The notes beneath the pieces are model-generated. The model did no database searches and was not told the origin of the DNA. It saw nothing but the letters and a program-made list of their open reading frames with translations. Position numbers and translations under genes: made by a program. A stretch of DNA of 5,043 bases, taken from assembly GCA_050872785.1 (NCBI GenBank), contig JBNMHO010000024.1, positions 1 through 5,043 of the forward strand, in the 5' to 3' direction. Positions 1-4,391 of this stretch are shown here, one piece after another; the first letter of the stretch is position 1, and the number at the start of each line of letters is the position of its first letter. Origin of the DNA: UBA7862 sp050872785 (GTDB lineage Bacteria; Bacillota; Clostridia; Christensenellales; UBA1242).

Positions 1-673
1 TCCAGTCCTTTGAAAGATAACTGACTACTGTTGCATTTGGGTCAACTTCAACGGAAGTTAGGGTGAAAAGGAATTTGTTGGTGCTGTCTGCGTTGTAGTT
101 GGCGACTATGCCAGGGGTGATTTCTAGGAGCATATATATGCGAGTTGTTTTATTTTGTTTCAATGTTACAGACTTGGTTGACAAGGCGGAGTTCTCTATG
201 CCGCTAGATTTTATTGTGCTTTCCTTTTCAGAAATAGTTTTTGAAGATAAGTCACCAAAGTAGTATTTTCTGGTCATGTTGCTGCAAATGCCGTTGTCTG
301 TTAAAACAATGTTTATGCCCATTGTATTCATTTTGTTGTTATTTGTAAAAGTAAATTCAAAAACTACATATTTGTTTGTATCGTTAAGAACTAGAGCTGA
401 ATTGCTGGCGTTAAGCGTCCTTGAACCGCTTGTGTCGCCATAGTTCATGTCTATTGTTCCCGACTGAAATGGGGTGGCTGAAGCGTCTGTTGTTTTTTGA
501 TAGGTTGCACTGGCTGTGCATACAACATGTGGTGCTGCTTCATATGTTACAGATAGTTTTGAACCAATGCCAATGTTCGCTGCAGCCAATGCCCATGCAA
601 TTATGCCTATGGAACTTGCAACTACCAAGCAAGTGGCAATTATTAAAGCGGTGAGTCTTGTTTTTGTTTTCAT
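1..673 (-). CDS. Secreted/surface beta-sandwich protein, N-terminal part (runs off left edge)
   Basis: This is an open reading frame of 224 complete codons that is still open at the window edge. The ATG at 673-671 follows an AGGAG ribosome binding site at 687-683 with 9 nt spacing, which fixes the start. The N-terminus is a classical export signal: basic MKTKTR, then a hydrophobic stretch at about residues 7-27, then A28-L-A30-A-A-N, giving signal-peptidase-type AxA sites near residues 30-32. The rest is rich in Thr, Ser and Asn, with alternating hydrophobic strands such as YVVFEFTFTNNN (102-113) and FLFTLTSVEV (201-210), typical of an all-beta extracellular domain. The layout (signal, then a short linker of the ANIGIGSKLSVTY type, then a beta-sandwich) resembles small surface proteins abundant in uncultured Clostridia, some related to SipW-dependent TasA/camelysin-like proteins. 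That likeness is from memory and untested. Only the C-terminus is missing. Exact role unknown. Confidence 0.82.
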   Translation of the reverse strand, partial: MKTKTRLTALIIATCLVVASSIGIIAWALAAANIGIGSKLSVTYEAAPHVVCTASATYQKTTDASATPFQSGTIDMNYGDTSGSRTLNASNSALVLNDTNKYVVFEFTFTNNNKMNTMGINIVLTDNGICSNMTRKYYFGDLSSKTISEKESTIKSSGIENSALSTKSVTLKQNKTTRIYMLLEITPGIVANYNADSTNKFLFTLTSVEVDPNATVVSYLSKDW

Positions 674-682
674 TAAAATATA

Positions 683-687
683 CTCCT
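683..687 (-). promoter_or_regulatory. Ribosome binding site of the left-edge secreted protein
   Basis: AGGAG on the minus strand lies 9 nt upstream of the ATG at 673. It decides the start codon of the exported protein, because the hydrophobic signal sequence begins directly after this ATG. Confidence 0.8.
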
Positions 688-714
688 AATATTATGTTTT
701 GAACAACTTTCAAT

Positions 715-743
715 TTTATGCAGACAACAAAAAACACTCGCAA
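715..743 (-). promoter_or_regulatory. Weak candidate promoter for the left-edge secreted protein
   Basis: On the minus strand TTGCGA (743-738) and CATAAA (720-715) are separated by exactly 17 nt, about 40 nt upstream of the ATG. Each matches the sigma-A consensus at about 4 of 6 positions. The -35 overlaps the terminator-like hairpin at 729-755, so the call is tentative. No better pair was seen closer to the gene. Confidence 0.2.
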
Positions 744-755
744 TAGTTTACGAGC
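729..755 (-). terminator. Terminator-like hairpin upstream of the left-edge gene
   Basis: Read on the minus strand, GCTCG (755-751) and CGAGT (740-736) pair around a 10-nt loop, with an extra possible U-G pair inside the loop. A T-run (734-729) follows. The stem is short with a large loop, so it is weaker than the other terminators here. It lies between recN and the next gene, so it could catch read-through or act as a leader attenuator for the secreted-protein gene. Confidence 0.4.
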
Positions 756-784
756 TAAAATTTGCTGTTATATTTACCATTTTA

Positions 785-810
785 AGCCCACAAGATATGT
801 GTTGTAGGCT
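785..810 (-). other. Stable hairpin in the recN to secreted-protein intergenic region
   Basis: Positions 785-793 and 802-810 form an inverted repeat (AGCCCACAA and TTGTAGGCT on the plus strand) with an 8-nt loop. On the minus strand all nine positions can pair, one of them as U-G, whereas the plus strand has an A-C mismatch there. This suggests a minus-strand RNA structure. No T-run follows on the minus strand, so it is not a terminator. Confidence 0.4.
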
Positions 811-827
811 ATTTTGCTTGAGAGATA

Positions 828-838
828 CCCCCCCCCCC
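828..838. repeat. Poly-C tract of 11 bases
   Basis: Eleven consecutive C on the plus strand (G on the minus strand) stand out in an AT-rich intergenic region. The tract lies about 155 bp upstream of the start of the secreted-protein gene. Homopolymer G/C tracts of this length are prone to slippage. No open reading frame that I accept spans it. Confidence 0.85.
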
Positions 839-900
839 TATATTGCAGTGTTTATGCGTGTTATATGCGTTTTTATAGGTCATTTGGGGTTCTCCTTTTT

Positions 901-996
901 TATCCCAAAAGATTCACTTCGTTGCTACTTTTGGGAACCCTATTTTTCTATCCCAAAAATTTCGCTTTGTTGCTATTTTTGGGAGCCCTATTTTAG
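901..996. repeat. Two tandem 48-bp hairpin repeat units, plus a degenerate partial copy
   Basis: Unit 1 (901-948) and unit 2 (949-996) match at 40 of 48 positions with no gaps. Each begins TATCCCAAAA and contains an inverted repeat: arms 903-911/928-936 (9 bp) in unit 1 and 951-960/975-984 (10 bp) in unit 2. The loops keep the pattern TTCxCTTxGTTGC. The arm pair at unit positions 11 and 28 is G-C in unit 1 and A-T in unit 2, a compensatory change. A degenerate right half (about 883-900, containing TTTGGGGTTCTCC) precedes unit 1, and GGGTTC at 887-892 could alternatively pair with GAACCC at 935-940. I do not recognise the family. It may be a small dispersed intergenic repeat. Confidence 0.8.
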
Positions 997-1031
997 GAGC
1001 GACTTTTAGTTGTTCGGGATAAGTTTAAGAT

Positions 1032-1068
1032 ATTTAAAAAAAGTTGTCAATCAAAATTAACAACTTTT
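1032..1068 (-). terminator. Intrinsic terminator of recN
   Basis: Just downstream of the recN stop, positions 1060-1068 and 1039-1047 form a perfect 9-bp stem (AAAAGTTGT/ACAACTTTT). Four further inner pairs, one of them U-G only on the minus strand, extend it to 13 bp with a 4-nt loop. A T-run follows on the minus strand (1042-1036). The G-U pair and T-run favour function on the minus strand, ending recN transcription. T-rich DNA on the other side might allow weak bidirectional use. Confidence 0.85.
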
Positions 1069-1082
1069 CAATTTTTTTTGAG

Positions 1083-2771
1083 TTACTTTCCGTTTTTGTA
1101 GTTGTTGCAACGGGTTTTGAGTTCCATTGCGTGGCGGGCGGACACTTCGCTTTGTTTTGTTCCGCCAGATAGACGGGCTATTTCTTGCAATGTTTCTTTT
1201 TCGTCAAGCGGATAGGCTCTGACACAAGTTTTGCCGTCTTTGTCATATTTTTCAACTTTTATGTTACAGTCTGCCATAGCACAAATTTGTGGCAAATGTG
1301 ATACAGACACAACTTGATGTTTTCGAGCAATGTTTGCCAATTTGCAAGCGACCATATAACCCATTTCCCCACTTATGCCAGTGTCTATTTCGTCAAAGAC
1401 CATAAGGTCAATTTGGTCGTTTTCGGCAAGGATATTTTTTAGGGCTAGCATAAATCTGCTTGCTTCGCCACCAGAAATAATTTCTGCAAGGGGTTTTAAG
1501 TTTTGCCCCATGTTTGCGGAAAACATAAACCTTACATCGTCAGTGCCGTTTTGCCTTAGGCGTTTTTCAAGAGTTTCCAAGGTTGGGTTTTCGTCAAACA
1601 TAACGACAAATTTTGCGTTCTTCATGCCAAGGTCGTTAAGTTCCCTTACAACTCGTGTTTCAAACTCTTTTGCAACTTTTCGTCTTTCAAAACTGATTTT
1701 TTGTGCTTCAAGAAGAATATTGGACAGCAATTCTTCCTTTTTTGCAAGAAGTTTTTTCAAGATGTCCTTGCTTGACACAATTTCGTCATAGTCCTTTTGG
1801 CACTTTTCAAGAAATGCAAGCACTTCTTCAACACTTGAGCCATATTTGCGTTTTAAGGCTTTTATTTTGTCAAGACGTTCGTCAATGCGGTCAAACTCCA
1901 ACTGGTCGAAGGAACATTCTTGCCTTTTTTCTTTGGCGGAGTTTGCAATGTCCATAATTTCAAACTTAACACTTTCAAGTCGCTCTGCAAGTGAAGGCAA
2001 AGAGGTGTCATATTTTGTTATGGAATTGAGTGCGGAAGTTGCTTTCTTCGTTCCGTCAATGCAGTTGTCCAAATTTTCGTAGCAAGATGACAATGCTTCA
2101 AAAATTTTTTCCGAGTTCTGCATGACAAGTTTTTTGTTCGCAAGTTCTTCGTCCTCGCCAAGTTTTAGATGTGCTGATTCAATTTCATTTATTTGATAGT
2201 CCAGCAAGTCAAGAAGTCGCTCTTGATTTTCTGTTGAGCCATTAAGTTTTGCAATTTTGCCATTAACTTGTTTCAATTCTTGCAAAAGTGAAGTGTATTT
2301 ATCGAATATCTTTTTGTTTTTTATAAATCCGTCAACAATTTCAAGGTGAAATTTGTCTTTAAGAAGTCTTTGGTGTTCATGTTGCCCGTGGATATCCACC
2401 AAAAGCGAAGTTATGGACTTTAACATTGCTTGAGTGACGGGTGTTCCGTTTACTCTGATGTCGCCCTTGCCGTTTGCGTCAAGTTTTCTAGTGATAATCA
2501 CTTGCTCGCACTCGTCAAATCCTTGCGAAGTCATTTCTGCCCTAACTACGTCTGAAAAGTTGCCCTCAAACTGTGCTGTGACTTTCATAAATTGTTTGCC
2601 TTGTGAAATAAGACTTTTGTCCGCTTTCCCACCCAAGACAAAATTTAGAGAGTCGATAATAATACTCTTGCCGGCACCAGTTTCACCAGAGAGGACATTC
2701 AACCCTAAGCCTAGGTCAAGCGACAAACTATCAATAAGAGCAACATTTTCAATATCTAAAGTCTTTAACAT
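1083..2771 (-). CDS. recN: DNA repair protein RecN
   Basis: The product has 562 residues, the usual length for RecN, an SMC-like ATPase that acts early in recombinational repair of double-strand breaks on the nucleoid. The N-terminal ATPase half contains Walker A GETGAGKS at residues 29-36. A long charged region (about 155-370) fits the antiparallel coiled coil. The C-terminal half holds the ABC signature SGGEAS (433-438), Walker B DLMVFDE (455-461) followed by IDTGISG, and the H-loop SVSHLPQ with His492. All catalytic motifs are intact, so the gene should be functional. The ATG at 2771 follows GGAG with 5 nt spacing. It lies 77 bp after argR, a classic Bacillota pairing, but the argR terminator intervenes. 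I see no GAAC-N4-GTTC SOS box in its short upstream region. Confidence 0.97.
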   Translation of the reverse strand: MLKTLDIENVALIDSLSLDLGLGLNVLSGETGAGKSIIIDSLNFVLGGKADKSLISQGKQFMKVTAQFEGNFSDVVRAEMTSQGFDECEQVIITRKLDANGKGDIRVNGTPVTQAMLKSITSLLVDIHGQHEHQRLLKDKFHLEIVDGFIKNKKIFDKYTSLLQELKQVNGKIAKLNGSTENQERLLDLLDYQINEIESAHLKLGEDEELANKKLVMQNSEKIFEALSSCYENLDNCIDGTKKATSALNSITKYDTSLPSLAERLESVKFEIMDIANSAKEKRQECSFDQLEFDRIDERLDKIKALKRKYGSSVEEVLAFLEKCQKDYDEIVSSKDILKKLLAKKEELLSNILLEAQKISFERRKVAKEFETRVVRELNDLGMKNAKFVVMFDENPTLETLEKRLRQNGTDDVRFMFSANMGQNLKPLAEIISGGEASRFMLALKNILAENDQIDLMVFDEIDTGISGEMGYMVACKLANIARKHQVVSVSHLPQICAMADCNIKVEKYDKDGKTCVRAYPLDEKETLQEIARLSGGTKQSEVSARHAMELKTRCNNYKNGK

Positions 2772-2776
2772 AATTT

Positions 2777-2780
2777 CTCC
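2777..2780 (-). promoter_or_regulatory. Ribosome binding site of recN
   Basis: GGAG on the minus strand (within CGGAGAAATT) lies 5 nt upstream of the recN ATG at 2771 and supports that start. Confidence 0.75.
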
Positions 2781-2786
2781 GAAAAT

Positions 2787-2815
2787 ATAATAACAAATTT
2801 CTTTTAAAAAGACAA
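2787..2815 (-). promoter_or_regulatory. Candidate recN promoter
   Basis: On the minus strand TTGTCT (2815-2810) and TATTAT (2792-2787) are separated by 17 nt, matching sigma-A consensus at 4 and 5 of 6 positions. It sits between the argR terminator and the recN ribosome binding site, where a promoter is needed if the terminator is efficient. The predicted transcript would start almost at the GGAG, giving a very short leader, which lowers confidence. Confidence 0.4.
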
Positions 2816-2824
2816 GTCAAAACA

Positions 2825-2850
2825 ACAAAAAACCAGAACAATGTCTGGTT
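2825..2850 (-). terminator. Intrinsic terminator of argR, overlapping its stop codon
   Basis: On the minus strand AACCAGA (2850-2844) and TCTGGTT (2837-2831) form a perfect 7-bp stem with a 6-nt loop, followed by a T-run that continues from the stem. The first arm overlaps the TAA of argR (2851-2849). It separates argR from recN transcriptionally. Confidence 0.88.
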
Positions 2851-3304
2851 AGGAATTGATTATTGCGTCAAGTTTTGACCTTGAATATTCTGCTGTGGCG
2901 TTGTCTTCGAATATCATCATAACAGTGTCTTCGCCATATGTAGCACCCAAAAGGTCTTCTATGTTTAGTCTGTTTATAACGCTGCAAATGCCACTGCCCA
3001 GTCCTTTAAGAGTTTTGACAAGCACGAAATTTTTGACAGTGCGGGTGGATATGACAGACTCTTTAAGCATGTAGATATATTTGTTTGAAGTTTGGGTTGT
3101 GGTGTCTGTGTAGGAATACTTATATTTTCCGCTTTCGCTTGAAAGGGTTTTGATAAGTCCAAGTTCTTTTATGTCACGACTTATGGTCGCTTGGGTCACG
3201 TCAAAATCACAAGCACGCAGTCTAGCCACAAGGTCTTCTTGGGTTTCAACTTCGTTGGTAGAAATAATTTCCAAAATTTTTGACTGTCTGGTGCTTCGTG
3301 CCAT
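2849..3304 (-). CDS. argR: Arginine repressor ArgR
   Basis: The product has 151 residues, the standard ArgR/AhrC length. ArgR is a cytoplasmic hexameric regulator that binds arginine and then ARG-box operators, controlling arginine biosynthesis and catabolism. The N-terminal winged helix-turn-helix spans about residues 5-55, with the diagnostic TQATISRDIKELGL at 37-50. The C-terminal oligomerisation and arginine-binding domain (about 80-151) contains GLGSGICSVINRL (101-113) and GATYGEDT (120-127). Most relatives have GDDT there, so the acidic pair that contacts arginine is Glu-Asp rather than Asp-Asp, a conservative change. The ATG at 3304 follows GGAGG with 7 nt spacing. A strong promoter and a perfect ARG box lie upstream, which suggests autoregulation. 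recN follows 77 bp downstream, after a terminator. Confidence 0.96.
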   Translation of the reverse strand: MARSTRQSKILEIISTNEVETQEDLVARLRACDFDVTQATISRDIKELGLIKTLSSESGKYKYSYTDTTTQTSNKYIYMLKESVISTRTVKNFVLVKTLKGLGSGICSVINRLNIEDLLGATYGEDTVMMIFEDNATAEYSRSKLDAIINS

Positions 3305-3310
3305 TTTTTG

Positions 3311-3315
3311 CCTCC
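3311..3315 (-). promoter_or_regulatory. Ribosome binding site of argR
   Basis: A full GGAGG on the minus strand stands 7 nt (CAAAAAA minus-strand spacer by 3310-3305 plus start context) before the argR ATG at 3304. It overlaps the weak second ARG-box-like sequence at 3313-3330. Confidence 0.85.
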
Positions 3316-3330
3316 AAATTTTTATTCAAC
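3313..3330. promoter_or_regulatory. Degenerate second ARG-box-like site (half site)
   Basis: The plus-strand sequence TCCAAATTTTTATTCAAC has one intact ARG half (ATTCA at 3324-3328). The other half is CAAAT instead of TGAAT at the correct spacing. It overlaps the argR ribosome binding site and lies 65 bp, about six helical turns, from the perfect box. In an AT-rich region this can occur by chance. Confidence 0.25.
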
Positions 3331-3343
3331 GGTTGCACGAACT

Positions 3344-3372
3344 ATTATACATATTTTTTATAATTATGCAAG
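3344..3372 (-). promoter_or_regulatory. argR promoter
   Basis: On the minus strand a perfect -10 TATAAT (3349-3344) is preceded by TTGCAT (3371-3366, 16 nt spacer) or CTTGCA (3372-3367, 17 nt spacer) as the -35. The expected start is near 3337, giving a leader of about 30 nt with GGAGG near its end. The ARG box lies just upstream of the -35. Confidence 0.75.
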
Positions 3373-3415
3373 CGGTTTTTGAATATTTATTCAAACCTAT
3401 TTTTATAATTATGCA
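3355..3415. repeat. Pair of 16-bp direct repeats flanking the ARG box
   Basis: The 16-bp sequence TTTTTATAATTATGCA occurs at 3355-3370 and again at 3400-3415, both exact, 45 bp apart start to start. The promoter-proximal copy supplies the -35 region of argR. The ARG box sits between the copies. They may be remains of a local duplication of the promoter region. Confidence 0.85.
3378..3395. promoter_or_regulatory. ARG box (ArgR operator)
   Basis: TTTGAATATTTATTCAAA matches the published ARG-box consensus wnTGAATwwwwATTCAnw at every defined position and is nearly fully palindromic. It lies directly upstream of the argR -35 element, centred near -50 from the inferred transcription start. The only gene it can plausibly control here is argR, so autoregulation is the natural reading. 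Known family behaviour supports ArgR binding. The direction of regulation is inference. Confidence 0.8.
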
Positions 3416-3424
3416 GTTTTGTTT

Positions 3425-3608
3425 ATAATAATAAATTCGCTTTTGCATAAACATAAAACCCACTACTTTCCGCTTGTAGAGCGGCATTTAGGCATATCCA
3501 AAAACCATTTATGCATAAAAAACACCCGCAACAAGCGAGTATTTTCCAGAAAACTTGACAACTCTCCAAATAGTAGAGCCGTAAAACATAGGTCAAATTA
3601 AGTCAAGT
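3425..3608. other. Non-coding stretch between the CorB-like gene and the argR control region
   Basis: Apart from the terminator at 3517-3545, this stretch holds a short inverted repeat CCGCT/AGCGG with a 5-nt loop (3470-3484), a 12-bp palindrome TTTATGCATAAA (3508-3519) and a weak AAGTC/GACTT inverted repeat around the stop of the upstream gene (3600-3617). No ribosome binding site with a credible reading frame, tRNA or known riboswitch was recognised. Confidence 0.5.
3517..3545 (-). terminator. Intrinsic terminator of the CorB-like gene
   Basis: On the minus strand positions 3545-3535 and 3529-3519 form an 11-bp stem with two U-G pairs around a 5-nt loop (core ACTCGC TTGTT GCGGGT). A run of six T (3522-3517) follows. 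It is about 65 bp past the stop at 3609 and insulates argR from upstream transcription. Confidence 0.8.
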
Positions 3609-4247
3609 TTAAGACTTCCCAGTATTTTGCTGTTCTGACAATTTCCTATCCCTTTCCCCACCTTTGCGACCTCTTTTGCGAAAGCTTTTAAAGCACAAAA
3701 ATGTGCCTACCTTGCGGACAATTTTCTCGGAATTTTTGACGGCATAGTTTTTGGAAATTGCCTTAAAGAGAACTGTTAGTCCTGCAATCACTGCACTCAC
3801 CCCTGCCCCAATGAATATCTTAAGACTTACAATTTCAACCTTTAAAACAAAATATGCTGTGATAATTGTTCCGCTTACGCCACACAAAATGCCACAGATG
3901 TCACCTATCACATCGCACAAAATTGACGACACTTTGTCGCTATTTCTAACAAGCATAAGACACTTGCTTTGCACTTGTTGGTTTTCAATTTTCTTTATAT
4001 TTTCAATTTGGCAAGACGTTATGGCAAGTCCAATCATATCCGAAAGCACATTCAATGCCATAAAAATGAATAACAAAAGCGTTGCGACAATAAGCCCACT
4101 TTTTTCCAACACAAGACTGGAAAGCAAGCTTAAAAACAGCGACACCGAGAAAGCAAGTATGCTTATCTTGCTCACCCACAGCCACTTTCCCCTACTGCTT
4201 GAAAGAACACCTGTCTTCCTTCCCTTCTCGTTTGACATCTTCTTCAT
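3609..4247 (-). CDS. Conserved membrane protein of the clostridial CorB-like family
   Basis: The product has 212 residues. Two clear membrane segments lie at about 23-46 and 52-78, and further hydrophobic stretches at about 108-136 and 141-163. The tail after 186 is strongly basic and hydrophilic. Conserved-looking motifs are LSDMIGLAITS (68-78), RNSDKVSSIL (101-110), CDVIGDICGILCG (111-123) and KAISKNYAVKNSEKIVRKVG (162-181). I recall these from a clostridial family commonly labelled Mg2+/Co2+ transporter CorB-like, related to the DUF21 membrane domain. No CBS or CorC domain is present, and transport is not shown. Start choice is uncertain: Met1 (4247) has no ribosome binding site, and Met4 (4238) has only GAAG directly abutting it. 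A terminator of the upstream gene ends 34 bp away, leaving little promoter space. Its own terminator is at 3517-3545. Confidence 0.75.
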   Translation of the reverse strand: MKKMSNEKGRKTGVLSSSRGKWLWVSKISILAFSVSLFLSLLSSLVLEKSGLIVATLLLFIFMALNVLSDMIGLAITSCQIENIKKIENQQVQSKCLMLVRNSDKVSSILCDVIGDICGILCGVSGTIITAYFVLKVEIVSLKIFIGAGVSAVIAGLTVLFKAISKNYAVKNSEKIVRKVGTFLCFKSFRKRGRKGGERDRKLSEQQNTGKS

Positions 4248-4280
4248 TGTATATGTATATTCAAAACAAGTCCAATTTAG

Positions 4281-4308
4281 AAAAAAAACTTCCCCGAAAG
4301 GAAGCCTT
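4281..4308 (-). terminator. Intrinsic terminator of the right-edge surface-protein gene
   Basis: On the minus strand CTTCC (4304-4300) and GGAAG (4293-4289) pair. An additional inner U-G pair leaves a UUCG tetraloop, and A-T and G-U pairs extend the base. Eight T follow (4288-4281). It comes only 6 nt after the second TAA (4314-4316), so it matches the full-length version of the upstream reading frame better than the shortened one. Confidence 0.88.
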
Positions 4309-4313
4309 TATAC

Positions 4314-4391
4314 TTACATTTTCGCAATGGCAAAATCTCTGATGTAGAAATCTCCCGTGTAGTTGCGAAGAAAAACATATGCCCCTGCAGT
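4314..4391 (-). pseudogene. Detached C-terminal 25 codons of the right-edge surface protein
   Basis: Directly after the in-frame TAA at 4394-4392, the same frame stays open for 25 codons to a TAA at 4316-4314. It encodes residues that include AYVFLRNYTGDFYIRDFAIA. Alternating aromatic strands followed by FYIRDFAIAK are typical of the last strands of carbohydrate-binding beta-sandwich domains, where the family usually ends with a phrase such as GTFYIKDxxLE. The remnant therefore belongs to the domain encoded upstream. It has no start codon or ribosome binding site of its own. It is expressed only if the TAA is read through or is a sequence error. Confidence 0.65.

Noticed and set aside
421..743. 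A plus-strand frame at 421-654 and a minus-strand frame at 743-540
   Set aside because: Both overlap the well-supported secreted protein (673-1) in other frames. Neither has a ribosome binding site as good as its AGGAG, and their composition is unlike a normal protein.
883..996. Tandem hairpin units as a CRISPR array
   Set aside because: Only two units exist, identity runs across the whole 48 bp without variable spacers, and no cas gene is nearby.
797..1009. Two overlapping plus-strand open frames (70 and 60 codons) across the poly-C tract and the hairpin repeats
   Set aside because: They have no ribosome binding site, and their amino-acid repetition comes directly from the 48-bp DNA repeats. 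They start just before or within repeat-like non-coding DNA, so they are by-products rather than genes.
1375..2790. Several long plus-strand frames opposite recN (up to 138 codons)
   Set aside because: They lie entirely antisense to a full-length, motif-complete recN and show no recognisable domain or ribosome binding site. They reflect recN codon bias.
3359..3409. TATAAT on the plus strand inside both 16-bp repeats, as divergent promoters
   Set aside because: Neither has a -35 element at 16-18 nt spacing, and no plus-strand gene follows.
3555..3583. A perfect TTGACA on the plus strand as a promoter
   Set aside because: No -10-like sequence occurs 16-18 nt downstream, and no plus-strand gene lies beyond it.
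3751..4347. A 198-codon plus-strand frame opposite the CorB-like gene
   Set aside because: It is antisense to a protein with clear membrane segments and family motifs, crosses a terminator and a gene boundary, and has no ribosome binding site.
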